A stretch of DNA of 64,000 bases from Paraburkholderia eburnea (GTDB lineage Bacteria > Pseudomonadota > Gammaproteobacteria > Burkholderiales > Burkholderiaceae). A program made the position numbers and the translations under genes. Shown here in pieces: positions 28,785 through 38,808 of this stretch (the stretch's first letter is position 1; each line of letters starts with the position of its first letter). Under the pieces are notes generated by a model that did not search any database, was not told the DNA's origin, and saw only the letters and a list, made by a program, of their open reading frames with translations. The stretch lies in assembly GCF_002917095.1 (NCBI RefSeq), contig NZ_PQGA01000001.1, positions 682,001 to 746,000 of the forward strand, read 5' to 3'.

Positions 28785-29678
28785 ATGCGTATCATCCTGA
28801 TCACCGGCATCTCGGGTTCCGGCAAATCAGTGGCGCTCAACGCGCTCGAAGACGTCGGCTATTTCTGTGTCGACAATCTGCCGCCGCGTTTTCTGCCACA
28901 ACTCGCGAAATATCTTTCCGAAGACGGTTACGAGCGTCTGGCGGTTGCGATCGATGCGCGCTCGAGTTCCTCGTTCGAAGACATGCCGGAGATGATCCGC
29001 GGTCTCGCGCCCGAACATGACGTGCGCGTGCTGTTCCTCAACGCCAGCACGCAGTCGCTGATCCAGCGCTTCTCGGAAACCCGCCGCCGCCATCCACTGT
29101 CAGGCTCCGCCGCGCACGACGCCAACGTGGGCATGCTGAAGTCGCTGGAAGAAGCGATCGAGCACGAGCGCGAGCTGGTCGCCAATCTCGCCGAATTCGG
29201 CCATCAGGTCGATACCAGCAATCTGAGTTCCAACGCGCTGCGCCAGTGGGTCAAGGTGTTTGTCGAAGGCGAGCGCGGCTCGCTGATGCTCACCTTCGAA
29301 TCGTTCGGCTTCAAGCGCGGCGTGCCGCTCGACGCGGACCTCGTGTTCGACGTCCGTACGCTGCCCAATCCGCATTACGACGCCCGCCTGCGTCCTCTCA
29401 CCGGCCTCGACCAGCCCGTGATCGACTTCCTCAAGGCGCAGCCGGCCGTGCATGAAATGATCGACGATATCCATGCGTTCGTGGCCAAGTGGCTGCCGCA
29501 TTTTCGCGCCGACAACCGCAGCTATCTGACCGTCGCGATCGGCTGCACCGGCGGCCAGCATCGCTCGGTCTTTATCGCCCAGACGCTCGCCACGCGCTTC
29601 GCGGGCGAGTCGAACGTGATCGTGCGTCATCGCGATGCACCCCTCGACGTTGGAGAATCGTCCCGGCTGATCGCCTAA
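28785..29678 (+). CDS. rapZ: RNase adapter protein RapZ
   Basis: Binds small RNAs and directs RNase E to degrade them, controlling glucosamine-6-phosphate synthase in enterobacteria. The P-loop [16 protein letters not shown] (about residues 8-23) forms the N-terminal kinase-like domain. The C-terminal RNA-binding/sensor domain contains the [14 protein letters not shown] motif (about 248-261). 297 residues. It follows hprK in the same direction. Whether the sRNA targets known in enterobacteria exist here is open. Confidence 0.95.
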   Translation: MRIILITGISGSGKSVALNALEDVGYFCVDNLPPRFLPQLAKYLSEDGYERLAVAIDARSSSSFEDMPEMIRGLAPEHDVRVLFLNASTQSLIQRFSETRRRHPLSGSAAHDANVGMLKSLEEAIEHERELVANLAEFGHQVDTSNLSSNALRQWVKVFVEGERGSLMLTFESFGFKRGVPLDADLVFDVRTLPNPHYDARLRPLTGLDQPVIDFLKAQPAVHEMIDDIHAFVAKWLPHFRADNRSYLTVAIGCTGGQHRSVFIAQTLATRFAGESNVIVRHRDAPLDVGESSRLIA

Positions 29679-29717
29679 CCGGCCGCGCCGCGCGGCCTTA
29701 ACCGAAAGCGTTGCGCC

Positions 29718-30353
29718 ATGTCCTCGACTCCTGCCGTGCTCGCCGATTTGCCGCTCTTTCCGCTGCATACGGTGCTCTTCCCCGGCGGCCTGTTGCCGCT
29801 GAAGATCTTCGAAGCGCGTTATCTGGACATGGCGCGCGAATGTCTGCGCGAAAAGACGCCGTTCGGCGTGTGCCTGCTCAAGAGCGGCGGCGAAGTCGCG
29901 CTGCCCGACGAGCCTTCTGTGCCCGAAGCGGTGGGTTGTCTCGCCGAAATCGAGCAGTGCGATGTGGAGACGTTCGGCATGCTGCTGATTCGCGCGCAGG
30001 GCACGCGGCGCTTCAGGCTGCTATCGCATCGCGCGCAGCCCGACGGTCTGCTGGTCGGCATGGCCGAGCCGCTGCCCGATGACATTCCACTCGAAGGCAG
30101 CGAGCATCTGGCGCGATTCGGCGCCTGCGCCGAAGTGCTGGAGCGCATCATCGCGACGATTCGCGAGCGCGATGCGGCCAGCGTCCCGTTCGCGGAGCCG
30201 TTCCGCTTCGACGACCCCACGTGGGTCTCCAACCGCCTCGCCGAAGTGCTGCCGATCGCGCTGCGCGCGCGCCAAAAGCTCATGGAGCTGAACGACGCCG
30301 GCGCGCGCCTCGACATCGTTCATCACTATATGCAGCAGCATCAATTGCTCTGA
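29718..30353 (+). CDS. LON substrate-binding domain protein
   Basis: 211 residues made up of the N-terminal (substrate-binding) domain of Lon protease alone: LPLFPLHTVLFPGGLLPLKI at the start, then FEARYLDMARECL and the C-terminal helical part. No ATPase or protease domain follows. Such stand-alone LON-domain proteins are common and their function is not established. It starts 39 bases after rapZ and may be co-transcribed with it. It converges with mutY. Confidence 0.9.
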   Translation: MSSTPAVLADLPLFPLHTVLFPGGLLPLKIFEARYLDMARECLREKTPFGVCLLKSGGEVALPDEPSVPEAVGCLAEIEQCDVETFGMLLIRAQGTRRFRLLSHRAQPDGLLVGMAEPLPDDIPLEGSEHLARFGACAEVLERIIATIRERDAASVPFAEPFRFDDPTWVSNRLAEVLPIALRARQKLMELNDAGARLDIVHHYMQQHQLL

Positions 30354-30377
30354 CGCGGCTGCATCGAAGCCGTCGCG

Positions 30378-31544
30378 TCAGATCAGCGAACCGCGCAGAC
30401 CGTCGAGCAGCTTGCGCACGGGCGCGGGCACGCCATAGGCATCGATTTCGCGCAGTGGAACCCACGCTGTATCGGCATCCTGCGCCACGAGCGCGCGGCC
30501 TTTGCGCCCGGGTTCGGCAAGTTCAGCAAGTTCAGCAATGCGCGGCTCGATGTCGAGCTTGAAGTGCGTGAAGGTATGCGCAAGCGGCGCGAGCGGCGAC
30601 ACCGACGCGACATCGGCGCCAAAACCTTCTGCGCGCGCCGCGAGCGCGGCCTCGTCGGCGGCTTCGGGCAGACTCCACAAGCCGCCCCAGATGCCCGAAG
30701 GCGGGCGCTTTTCCAGCATCACCGCATCACCGTCCATGAGCACGAGCATCCACGTGCGGCGCGTCGGCACGGCCTTTTTCGGGCGCGAAGCGGGCAGTTG
30801 ACGCTGACGGTTCGTCGTCTTCGCGACGCAATCGCTCGCGAACGGGCAACGCTCGCAGTCGGGCTTGCCGCGCGTGCAGAGTGTCGCGCCCAGATCCATC
30901 AAGCCTTGCGTGTAGGCGCTAACGTCGGCGTCGGTTGCCGCCGCGTCCGGCACCAGCGACTCCGCGAGCGTCCACATGCCGTTTTCCACGCGCTTTTCGC
31001 CCGGAAATCCCTCCACGCCGAACACGCGCGCAAGCACGCGCTTCACGTTGCCATCGAGAATCGTCTCGCGCGCGCCGAACGCGAACGAGGCGATCGCCGC
31101 CGCCGTCGAGCGGCCGATGCCCGGCAACTCGGCGAGCCCTTCGACCGTGCGCGGAAACTGGCCGCCGTGCTGCCCGGCCACCACCTGCGCGCAGCGATAC
31201 AGATTGCGCGCGCGCGTGTAGTAGCCAAGGCCGGCCCACAACGCCATCACGTCATCGACAGGCGCGTTTGCGAGCGCCTCGACAGTCGGAAAGCGCTCGA
31301 GAAAGCGCGCGTAGTACGGAATCACGGTGGAAACCTGGGTCTGCTGCAGCATGATTTCCGAGAGCCAGATGCGGTACGCATCGCGCGTGTTCTGCCACGG
31401 CAGATCGTGGCGGCCGTGTTCGCGCTGCCACGCGATCAGGCGCGGCGCGAAGCTCGCGAGCAGCGGCGCGGGATAAGTGGTCTTGAGCGCGGCCTGGCGC
31501 GCGGCGCTCGTGAGCGTGTCGGAGGATGGGGTCGAGAGATACAT
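30378..31544 (-). CDS. mutY: A/G-specific adenine glycosylase
   Basis: Removes adenine mispaired with 8-oxoguanine. The helix-hairpin-helix-GPD motif LPGIGRSTAAAIASF is followed by the catalytic Asp in ILDGNVKRV. The 4Fe-4S cluster cysteines are in CTRGKPDCERCPFASDC (C-x6-C-x2-C-x5-C), and a Nudix-like C-terminal domain recognises 8-oxoG. The start is the ATG at 31544 (388 residues), 14 bases after mutM; an upstream frame lacks resemblance. mutM and mutY, which act on the same lesion, appear to form one operon. Confidence 0.96.
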   Translation of the reverse strand: MYLSTPSSDTLTSAARQAALKTTYPAPLLASFAPRLIAWQREHGRHDLPWQNTRDAYRIWLSEIMLQQTQVSTVIPYYARFLERFPTVEALANAPVDDVMALWAGLGYYTRARNLYRCAQVVAGQHGGQFPRTVEGLAELPGIGRSTAAAIASFAFGARETILDGNVKRVLARVFGVEGFPGEKRVENGMWTLAESLVPDAAATDADVSAYTQGLMDLGATLCTRGKPDCERCPFASDCVAKTTNRQRQLPASRPKKAVPTRRTWMLVLMDGDAVMLEKRPPSGIWGGLWSLPEAADEAALAARAEGFGADVASVSPLAPLAHTFTHFKLDIEPRIAELAELAEPGRKGRALVAQDADTAWVPLREIDAYGVPAPVRKLLDGLRGSLI

Positions 31545-31558
31545 GAAGTGCTTGCCCG

Positions 31559-32389
31559 TCAGCGCTGGCAGCGCGGACAGAAATAGGTGGAACGCTGGCC
31601 CTGCACGATCTGTTTGATCGGCGTGCCGCAAACGCGGCAAGGCTGACCCGCGCGGTCGTAGACGAAGTATTCGAGCTGGAAATAGCCGCTCTCGCCATTG
31701 CTGCCGACGAAATCTCGCAACGTGCTGCCGCCCTTCTCGATCGCCGAGGCGAGCACGGCGCGCACGGCGTCCGCGAGCAGTTCGTAGCGCGCGAGCGAGA
31801 CGCGGCCCGCGGGCGTGGTCGGTCGGATCCCCGCGCGAAAAAGACTTTCCGACGCGTAGATATTGCCCACGCCCACCACGATATCGCCCGCGAGCAGCGC
31901 CTGCTTGACGGCGACCTTGCGCCCGCGAGTCTCGCGAAACAGCAGCGCGCCGTCGAAAGCGGGCGTAAATGGCTCGATGCCCAGGTTCACGAGCAGCGGA
32001 TGGCCGAGCACGTCGCCGGCCTCCCGCGGGTGCCAGAGCACGGCGCCGAAGCGGCGCGGATCGCGGTAGCGCAGCGTGAAATCGTCGAACAGCCAGTCGA
32101 CGTGATCGTGCTTTTCGGCAGCGGGCGGCTTTGGAAAATTACGTAACACCCGCAGCGTCCCAGTCATGCCAAGATGCACGATGAACCAGCCTTCATCGAC
32201 TTCGAACAGCAGATATTTGCCGCGCCGACCCACGGAACGAATCGTGCGCCCACGTAGCGTGCGGGCGAGCGTGGCGGGCACGGGCCAGCGCAGCGCCGCA
32301 TTGCGCACGTCCACGCGCTCGACGCGGCGGCCCGCGACCCATGGCTCGATGCCTCTGCGGGTGACTTCGACTTCTGGCAGTTCTGGCAT
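31559..32389 (-). CDS. mutM: Formamidopyrimidine-DNA glycosylase
   Basis: Excises 8-oxoguanine and ring-opened purines. After removal of Met the N-terminal Pro-Glu ([16 protein letters not shown]) forms the active site; an essential lysine lies further in. The C-terminal zinc finger is C-R-V-C ... Y-F-C-P-R-C. Using the ATG at 32389 gives 276 residues with the invariant MPELPE start; a longer frame to 32491 would hide the catalytic proline and cannot be right. Confidence 0.97.
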   Translation of the reverse strand: MPELPEVEVTRRGIEPWVAGRRVERVDVRNAALRWPVPATLARTLRGRTIRSVGRRGKYLLFEVDEGWFIVHLGMTGTLRVLRNFPKPPAAEKHDHVDWLFDDFTLRYRDPRRFGAVLWHPREAGDVLGHPLLVNLGIEPFTPAFDGALLFRETRGRKVAVKQALLAGDIVVGVGNIYASESLFRAGIRPTTPAGRVSLARYELLADAVRAVLASAIEKGGSTLRDFVGSNGESGYFQLEYFVYDRAGQPCRVCGTPIKQIVQGQRSTYFCPRCQR

Positions 32390-32550
32390 GACTGGCGGCT
32401 GCTGAGATTGAACTGAAACGATTGGGGGACGATCCGGTGACGCTCCGGGAACCTTCAGGAACCATACGGGCTGGTCTGTAACTTGCGTCATCGCCGTGCG
32501 CGTATTGTAGCCAGCGCGTTACAATCGACCGAAACATTCGACGGAATTCC

Positions 32551-34410
32551 ATGGAACTGTCTTTCGTAAAGCTGTTTGCGAAGCGCCTGCCTGGAGCAGC
32601 GCCGCGTCCGCGCAACACCTCGGTACTGCGTGCGTTCGGACCCCGTCGCCTGCTCGGCGCCGCCGTACTCGCGGCCTGGGCATTGACCGCTTCGAGCGCG
32701 TATGCGCAGGACCCGTCCGCCGACCCGGACGACACGTCCGTCACGATGCCGGACGCCTTCGGCCCCGCCAGCGCGGACGAGCAGAAGGATCTGCCGAGCG
32801 TCGCGCTCTCCAGCCAGATCGTCTTCCAGGTGCTCGCCGCCGAAGTCGCGTTGCAACGCGATCAGCCGGCGCCCGCCTATCAGACTTATCTCGCGCTCGC
32901 GCGCGACACGCACGATCCGCGCATGGCGCAGCGTGCGACCGAAATCGCCCTCGCCGCGCAAAGCCCGACTGACGCGCTGACCGCCGTGCAGCTGTGGCAG
33001 CAGTACGCGCCCGATTCGGAGCGCGCGGCGCAACTCGACGCGTCGCTGCTCGTGCTCGGCGGCAAGCCCGCCGACGCGCAGCCGCTGCTCGCGCGCGAAC
33101 TGGCCCGCGTGCCCGCCGACAGCCGCGGCCAGGCGATCCTTTCGCTGCAACTGCTGCTCTCGCGCGGCCCGAACCGCTCGGGCGGCCTCGATGTGCTCAA
33201 GTCGCTGCTGTCCAACGACATGAACCGGCCCGAGGCGCAACTCGCGATCGGCCGTCAGCAACTGCTGGCCGACGACGTGCCCGGCGCGCGCAAGTCCTTC
33301 GAACAGGCGCTAGCGATCAAGCCCGACTTCCTGCCCGCCGCGCTGATGCTCGCGCAGATGGGCCCGGAAGAGCGCAAGGAAGGCATCGCCGCGATCGAAA
33401 AATTCGTGCAGGCCAATCCGAAGTCGCGTGATGGGCGCCTCGCGCTCGCGCAGACCTATCTGGCCTCCGATCGTCTGGACGATGCGCAGAAGCAGTTCGA
33501 GATCCTGCACAAGAACGATTCGAAGGACCTGATGCCGCTGATGGCGCTCTCGCTCATCGACGTGCAGCAGAAGAAGTACGACGACGCGAAGAAGTACCTG
33601 CAGTTGTACGCGCAACAGGCGGAAAAGACGCCGGGCGCGGACGCCGGCCAGGCCTACATCTACCTCGCGCAGCTCGCGATCGAACAGAAGGACGATGCGG
33701 GCGCGCAGGCGTGGCTCAGCAAGATCGGCCCGAGCAGCCAGCAGTACGTGCCTGCGCAGATCACGCGCGCGCAGATGCTCGACCATCAGGGCAAGATCGA
33801 CGACGCACGCCGTCAGCTCGCCAGCATCCAGAGCGACGACCCGCGCGACCAGGCGCTGATCGCCCGCACGGACGCCGCGATCCTGTTCGACGCGAAGCGC
33901 TACCCTGAAGCCGAGGCGCGCCTCGCCAAGGCCACCGCCGATTTCCCGGACGATCCCGACCTCACCTATGACTACTCGATGGCCGCCGAAAAGAACGGCC
34001 ATTACGAAATCATGGAAGCGCAGCTGCGCAAGCTGATCAAGGCGCAACCGGACAATCCGCAGGCGTATAACGCCCTCGGCTATTCGCTCGCGGATCGCAA
34101 CCAGCGCCTGCCGGAAGCGGACAGGCTGGTCGAGAAAGCCTCGTCGCTCGCACCGGACGACGCGTTCATCATGGACAGCGTGGGCTGGGTCAAGTACCGC
34201 ATGGGCGACAACGACGATGCGATCAAGCTGCTGCGCAAGGCCTACAGCCTGCAGCCGAACGCGGAAATCGGCGCGCACCTGGGCGAAGTGCTGTGGAAGA
34301 ACGGCGACCAGACCGGCGCGCGCGATGCCTGGCGCGAGGCGCGCAAGCTCGAACCCGACAACGACACGCTCCTGAAGACGCTCAAGCGCTTCCAGGTCAA
34401 CGATCTTTGA
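32551..34410 (+). CDS. Exported tetratricopeptide-repeat protein
   Basis: 619 residues with an N-terminal signal sequence (about 1-50: basic start, then LLGAAVLAAWALTASSAYAQ) and many TPR-type helical repeats. The best preserved is near the C-terminus (PDNPQAYNALGYSLADRN, then DAFIMDSVGWVKYRMG and DNDDAIKLLRKAYSLQP). TPR proteins of this kind act as scaffolds in the periplasm or at the outer membrane. It lies 10 bases before lolB and probably shares its transcript, which hints at an envelope role; the exact function is unknown. Confidence 0.88.
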   Translation: MELSFVKLFAKRLPGAAPRPRNTSVLRAFGPRRLLGAAVLAAWALTASSAYAQDPSADPDDTSVTMPDAFGPASADEQKDLPSVALSSQIVFQVLAAEVALQRDQPAPAYQTYLALARDTHDPRMAQRATEIALAAQSPTDALTAVQLWQQYAPDSERAAQLDASLLVLGGKPADAQPLLARELARVPADSRGQAILSLQLLLSRGPNRSGGLDVLKSLLSNDMNRPEAQLAIGRQQLLADDVPGARKSFEQALAIKPDFLPAALMLAQMGPEERKEGIAAIEKFVQANPKSRDGRLALAQTYLASDRLDDAQKQFEILHKNDSKDLMPLMALSLIDVQQKKYDDAKKYLQLYAQQAEKTPGADAGQAYIYLAQLAIEQKDDAGAQAWLSKIGPSSQQYVPAQITRAQMLDHQGKIDDARRQLASIQSDDPRDQALIARTDAAILFDAKRYPEAEARLAKATADFPDDPDLTYDYSMAAEKNGHYEIMEAQLRKLIKAQPDNPQAYNALGYSLADRNQRLPEADRLVEKASSLAPDDAFIMDSVGWVKYRMGDNDDAIKLLRKAYSLQPNAEIGAHLGEVLWKNGDQTGARDAWREARKLEPDNDTLLKTLKRFQVNDL

Positions 34411-34420
34411 TCGACATCTG

Positions 34421-35050
34421 ATGGCTGAATTTCACTTGCAGAATCGCTTGCAAACTCGTCTGCAGACACTGGGCGTGGCGGCCGCCGCGCTGCTCGCGCT
34501 CGCGGGCTGCGCGACGCAAGGGCCGCACGAGCCGTCCACCGCGCGCGCCACGACCTCGCTGACCACGCAGACGAGCCGCGCGTATCACGGGCGCTTCGCG
34601 ATCCAGTACAACGACCAGAACGGCCAGCAACGCAACGCCTACGGCAACTTCGATCTGCGCGAAGCCGATTCGGCCGTGACGCTGCAACTGCTCAATCCGC
34701 TCGGGCAGACGCTTGCCATTGTGACGTCGGCGCCCGGACAGGCCACGCTCGAACTGCCGAACAAGCCGCCGCTCACCGCCGACAACGTCAGCACGCTGAT
34801 GCAGCAGGCGCTTGGCTTCGCGCTGCCGGTCGAAGGGCTGCGCTACTGGCTGCAGCCGTCGGCGGCGCCCGACTCGCGCGCGCATACGACGTTCGACCCG
34901 CAGAACCCGCAGCGCCTCTCGAAGATCGAGCAGGACGGCTGGGACATCGACTATCTCGCTTACGCGGACGCGCCGGCCACCGGCGTCAAACGCGTCAACC
35001 TCACGCGCGAAGATCCGCCGCTGCAGATCAAGCTCGTGCTCGACCAGTAA
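34421..35050 (+). CDS. lolB: Outer-membrane lipoprotein LolB
   Basis: Accepts lipoproteins from LolA and inserts them in the outer membrane. A lipoprotein signal (about residues 1-27, ending LALAGC) is followed by the LolB beta-barrel-like domain: [33 protein letters not shown] and the C-terminal [18 protein letters not shown]. 209 residues. It lies between the TPR gene and ispE, its common place in betaproteobacteria. Confidence 0.93.
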   Translation: MAEFHLQNRLQTRLQTLGVAAAALLALAGCATQGPHEPSTARATTSLTTQTSRAYHGRFAIQYNDQNGQQRNAYGNFDLREADSAVTLQLLNPLGQTLAIVTSAPGQATLELPNKPPLTADNVSTLMQQALGFALPVEGLRYWLQPSAAPDSRAHTTFDPQNPQRLSKIEQDGWDIDYLAYADAPATGVKRVNLTREDPPLQIKLVLDQ

Positions 35051-35145
35051 TCCAGCAATTCAGGAGTCGCGCCCGGCGCGCGTCGCATGCTATCCGCGCC
35101 CGCTCGGCGCCGGCATCGACGAACGCCCGCCGGGCGCCACGCAAC

Positions 35146-36048
35146 ATGACCGAAACTCAAGACTCGCTGCGCGACTGCCTCGCGCCCGCGAAACTCAATC
35201 TCTTCCTCCACATCACAGGCCGCCGTGCCGATGGCTATCACAATCTGCAGACGGTTTTCCAGCTGCTCGATTGGGGTGACACGCTGCATTTCACGCGTCG
35301 CCAGGATGGCCGCATCACGCGCACGACCGAAGTTGACGGCGTCCCCGCCGAGCACGATCTCACCGTGCGCGCCGCCACGCTGCTCAAGCAACATACGGGC
35401 ACGCAGCAAGGCGTGGAGATCGACATCGAAAAGCGTCTGCCGATGGGCGCGGGCCTGGGCGGCGGCAGCTCCGACGCGGCGACCACGCTGCTCGCGCTCA
35501 ACCGTCTGTGGAAGCTCAATCTGAAGCGCGAGGAATTGCAGGCGCTGGCGCTCAAGCTGGGCGCGGATGTGCCCTTCTTCGTGTTCGGAAAAAATGCGTT
35601 TGCCGAGGGTGTTGGAGAGGCGCTGCAGGCGGTAGAATTGCCGGCGCGCCACTTTCTGGTGGTGACACCGCAGGCTCATGTCCCTACCGCTGAAATTTTT
35701 TTAGAAAAGCTGTTGACAAGGGACACGCAGCACTGCACAATAGCATTCTTTCTTGCACAGCAAGCAACGCAGCAGGGATGGCCAGACAGCTTCGGTCATA
35801 ACGATATGCAAGCGGTTGTCGCAGGAAAATACGCGGAAGTAGCGCAGGTGTTGCGATGGTTTGATGCAGTTTCAAACAACGTCGCCCCAGCGCGGATGAC
35901 CGGATCGGGTGCAAGCGTTTTCGCAGCATTCACCAGTCGGAACGAAGCAGAAGCGGCTCAGGCCAAACTGCTTGCGGAACAGCCGAACTGGAGAAGTGCA
36001 GTCACCTCGAGTCTGGACAAGCATCCACTCTTCGCTTTCGCGTCATAG
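35146..36048 (+). CDS. ispE: 4-diphosphocytidyl-2-C-methyl-D-erythritol kinase
   Basis: GHMP-family kinase of the MEP isoprenoid pathway. The ATP-binding motif [15 protein letters not shown] lies at about residues 105-119, the opening [20 protein letters not shown] is typical, and the third GHMP motif is seen in [12 protein letters not shown]. 300 residues. From about 35690 the base composition is less GC-rich than before, and a good promoter lies inside the gene (35713-35741). It is followed by tRNA-Gln and prs. Confidence 0.96.
   Translation: MTETQDSLRDCLAPAKLNLFLHITGRRADGYHNLQTVFQLLDWGDTLHFTRRQDGRITRTTEVDGVPAEHDLTVRAATLLKQHTGTQQGVEIDIEKRLPMGAGLGGGSSDAATTLLALNRLWKLNLKREELQALALKLGADVPFFVFGKNAFAEGVGEALQAVELPARHFLVVTPQAHVPTAEIFLEKLLTRDTQHCTIAFFLAQQATQQGWPDSFGHNDMQAVVAGKYAEVAQVLRWFDAVSNNVAPARMTGSGASVFAAFTSRNEAEAAQAKLLAEQPNWRSAVTSSLDKHPLFAFAS
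35713..35741 (+). promoter_or_regulatory. Probable promoter inside ispE for tRNA-Gln and prs
   Basis: A perfect -35 TTGACA (35713-35718), a 17-base spacer and CACAAT (35736-35741) lie within the ispE coding region. They would start a transcript about 350 bases before tRNA-Gln. Not tested; the spacing and the perfect -35 are the evidence. Confidence 0.55.
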
Positions 36049-36098
36049 TTTTGCGTGGCTGATCGCTCTGCCGGTCAGTCAGGCTCGAAGTTGAGTGT

Positions 36099-36175
36099 AG
36101 GGGAGTCGCCAAGTTGGTTAAGGCACCGGATTTTGATTCCGGCATGCGAGGGTTCGAGTCCTTCCTCCCCTGCCA
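36099..36175 (+). tRNA. tRNA-Gln (anticodon UUG)
   Basis: A cloverleaf of 77 bases. The acceptor arms AGGGGAG and CTCCCCT pair, with G as discriminator and encoded CCA. The anticodon arm CCGGA/TCCGG encloses the loop TTTTGAT, giving anticodon TTG. The T arm GAGGG-TTCGAGT-CCTTC pairs with one G-T. It is a single gene between ispE and prs, probably cut from a common transcript. Confidence 0.97.
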
Positions 36176-36239
36176 AAAATTCCAAAGTAGTTCGCCCAAG
36201 TAGTTCCTCTCGCCCCCCAAAGTCCGCAGCAGGTGCATG

Positions 36240-37196
36240 ATGAGCAGCCATGACGGCCTGATGGTTTTTACTGGCAACGCCAATCCCGCGCTTGCACAGG
36301 AAGTCGTCAAGATCCTCGGTATTCCCCTCGGCAAGGCTATGGTTAGCCGCTTCTCCGACGGTGAAATCCAGGTCGAAATCCAGGAAAACGTGCGTGGCAA
36401 GGACGTCTTCGTCCTGCAGTCCACCTGCGCTCCGACCAACGACAACCTGATGGAACTGATGATCATGGTCGATGCGCTCAAGCGCGCATCCGCTGGCCGG
36501 ATCACCGCAGCCATCCCCTACTTCGGTTATGCCCGTCAAGACCGCCGCCCCCGTTCGGCGCGCGTCGCCATCTCGGCGAAGGTCATTGCGAACATGCTGG
36601 AAATCGCGGGCGTCGAGCGGATCATCACGATGGATCTGCACGCTGACCAGATCCAGGGCTTCTTCGATATTCCCGTCGACAACATCTACGCTACGCCCGT
36701 GCTGCTCGGCGATCTGCGCAAGCAGAACTACGAGAACCTGCTGGTCGTTTCGCCGGATGTCGGCGGCGTGGTGCGCGCGCGCGCGCTCGCCAAGCAACTG
36801 GGCTGCGATCTCGCGATCATCGACAAGCGTCGTCCGAAGGCGAACGTCGCCGAAGTGATGAACATCATCGGTGAAGTCGAAGGCCGCACCTGCGTGATCA
36901 TGGACGACATGGTCGACACCGCCGGCACGCTCTGCAAGGCAGCGCAAGTGCTGAAGGAACGCGGCGCGAAGCAGGTCTTCGCTTACGCCACGCACCCGGT
37001 TCTCTCGGGTGGCGCGGGCGAGCGTATTGCCGCTTCGGCTCTGGACGAACTGGTTGTGACCGACACGATCCCGCTGGGCGCAGAAGCCCGTGCGTGCCCG
37101 AAGATCCGCTCGCTCACGAGCGCCGGTCTGCTGGCAGAAACGTTCTCGCGTATCCGTCGCGGCGACTCGGTGATGTCGCTGTTCGCGGAAAGCTAA
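36240..37196 (+). CDS. prs: Ribose-phosphate pyrophosphokinase
   Basis: Makes PRPP from ribose 5-phosphate and ATP. Hallmarks: [20 protein letters not shown] near the N-terminus, [11 protein letters not shown] (metal and ATP binding) and the PRPP loop [14 protein letters not shown]. Two ATG codons stand in tandem at 36237 and 36240; AGG seven bases before the second favours it (318 residues). An internal ispE promoter may serve this gene. Confidence 0.97.
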   Translation: MSSHDGLMVFTGNANPALAQEVVKILGIPLGKAMVSRFSDGEIQVEIQENVRGKDVFVLQSTCAPTNDNLMELMIMVDALKRASAGRITAAIPYFGYARQDRRPRSARVAISAKVIANMLEIAGVERIITMDLHADQIQGFFDIPVDNIYATPVLLGDLRKQNYENLLVVSPDVGGVVRARALAKQLGCDLAIIDKRRPKANVAEVMNIIGEVEGRTCVIMDDMVDTAGTLCKAAQVLKERGAKQVFAYATHPVLSGGAGERIAASALDELVVTDTIPLGAEARACPKIRSLTSAGLLAETFSRIRRGDSVMSLFAES

Positions 37197-37206
37197 AGAG
37201 ATTCGC

Positions 37207-37246
37207 GCACAAGGCGCGGCATTCGCAAGGATGCCGCGCCTTGTGT
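37207..37246 (+). other. Long perfect hairpin between prs and rplY
   Basis: A 15-bp perfect stem (37208-37222 with 37231-37245) over an 8-base loop. No T-run follows, so it is not a classic terminator. It may stabilise the upstream mRNA or be a processing site. Confidence 0.55.
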
Positions 37247-37371
37247 GTAATCAGCGCAGGCGGACGAAGGTCTGCGCTGTATCGTCGGGGGCCTTCTGGC
37301 AAATGATTTGCTCAAAGGTCCCCGTTTTATTTACTGCCTGGTCGCGGGCAGTGCATTGAAAAGAGAACACC

Positions 37372-37974
37372 ATGAAAGTCATCGCTTTCGAGCGTAACCT
37401 GCAAGGTACGGGTGCGAGCCGCCGCCTGCGCATCGCTGGCAAGACCCCTGGCATCGTTTACGGTGTCGGCGCCGAGCCGCAACTGATCGAAGTCGATCAC
37501 AACGCGCTGTGGCACGCCCTGAAGAAAGAAGCCTTCCACTCGTCGATCCTCGAACTCGAAGTGGCCGGCAAGTCGCAACAGGTTCTGCTGCGCGACGTGC
37601 AATACCACCCGTTCCGTCAGCTCGTGCTGCACGTGGACTTCCAGCGCGTCGATCCGAGCAAGAAGATCCACACGAAGGTGCCCCTGCACTTCATGAACCA
37701 GGAAACCAACCCGGCTGTGAAGACGGGTGGCGCGATCATCTCGCACGTTCTGGCTGAAATCGAAGTTCAGTGCCTGCCGGGCCAACTGCCGGAATTCATC
37801 GAAGTCGACCTCGCGAAGATCGAAGCCGGCCAATCGCTGCACGCCAAGGACATCACCCTGCCCGCAGGCGTGACGCTGGTTCAGCACGTTGAAGCCGAAA
37901 ACCCGGTCGTCGCATCGGCACCGGTTCCGGCTGGCGCGCAAGCGGCTGCTGAAGGCGACGCTGCAGCCGAGTAA
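37372..37974 (+). CDS. rplY: 50S ribosomal protein L25 (Ctc type)
   Basis: Binds 5S rRNA. It is the long, two-domain form: N-terminal L25 domain (about residues 1-95, starting [18 protein letters not shown]) and a C-terminal TL5-type beta domain up to about 185, with an Ala/Glu-rich tail. 200 residues. AAGAGAAC precedes the ATG. It lies between prs and pth, as in most betaproteobacteria, and is followed by a strong terminator. Confidence 0.96.
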   Translation: MKVIAFERNLQGTGASRRLRIAGKTPGIVYGVGAEPQLIEVDHNALWHALKKEAFHSSILELEVAGKSQQVLLRDVQYHPFRQLVLHVDFQRVDPSKKIHTKVPLHFMNQETNPAVKTGGAIISHVLAEIEVQCLPGQLPEFIEVDLAKIEAGQSLHAKDITLPAGVTLVQHVEAENPVVASAPVPAGAQAAAEGDAAAE

Positions 37975-38027
37975 GCTGCCGTGAGGAGCCGATCCTCTCG
38001 ATCCGTTTGAATAAAACGGACGACGTG

Positions 38028-38060
38028 ACCCGCCGCGGTTCGCCCCGGCGGGTTTTTTTT
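38028..38060 (+). terminator. Intrinsic terminator after rplY
   Basis: ACCCGCCG (38028-38035) pairs with CGGCGGGT (38046-38053) over a 10-base loop. A run of eight T ends at 38060. Confidence 0.93.
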
Positions 38061-38140
38061 CGCACGCTTTCCGAGTCTTTCGCTGGCTCTTCCGTACACT
38101 TGCGGATCGGTTAGCGATTTATGCAAGCGGAACACCACAC

Positions 38141-38743
38141 ATGATCAGGTTGATCGTCGGGCTCGGCAATCCGGGCGCCGAATACACGGCGACGCGCCAC
38201 AACGCGGGCTTCTGGCTCGTGGACCAGCTCGCGCGCGAAGCCGGCACCACCCTGCGCGACGAGCGCCGTTTCCATGGCCACTACGCCAAGGCGCGCCTCT
38301 ACGGCGAAGAAGTGCATCTGCTCGAACCGCAGACGTACATGAACCGCTCGGGCCAGTCGGTCGTCGCGCTCGCGAACTTCTTCAAGATCCTGCCCGACGA
38401 GATCCTCGTCGCGCATGACGAACTCGATCTGGCGCCCGGCACCGTCAAGCTCAAGCTAGGCGGCGGCAGCGGCGGCCACAACGGGCTGAAGGACATTTCC
38501 GCGCATCTGTCGACGCAGAATTACTGGCGTCTGCGCATCGGCATCGGCCATCCGCGCGACCTGATTCCCGAAGGCGCGCGCGCCGGCGCCAAGCCGGACG
38601 TGGCGAACTTCGTGCTCAAGCCGCCGCGCCGCGAGGAACAGGACGTGATCGACGCGTCGATCGAACGCGCGCTCGCCATCATGCCCACCTTCGTGAAAGG
38701 CGAAACCGAACGCGCCGTGATGCTGCTGCATCGCAACGGCTGA
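38141..38743 (+). CDS. pth: Peptidyl-tRNA hydrolase
   Basis: Frees tRNA from peptidyl-tRNAs that drop off the ribosome. [18 protein letters not shown] (about residues 7-24) contains the substrate-binding Asn and the catalytic His; the [14 protein letters not shown] segment holds the catalytic-site Asp. 200 residues. It is read after the rplY terminator, so a separate promoter is needed. Confidence 0.96.
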   Translation: MIRLIVGLGNPGAEYTATRHNAGFWLVDQLAREAGTTLRDERRFHGHYAKARLYGEEVHLLEPQTYMNRSGQSVVALANFFKILPDEILVAHDELDLAPGTVKLKLGGGSGGHNGLKDISAHLSTQNYWRLRIGIGHPRDLIPEGARAGAKPDVANFVLKPPRREEQDVIDASIERALAIMPTFVKGETERAVMLLHRNG

Positions 38744-38808
38744 TTTCCACGCGCGGCGCGGCTGAATTGACGGCCGCGCCGCAGTGATATCGAAGCAAGG
38801 AGAGCGTC

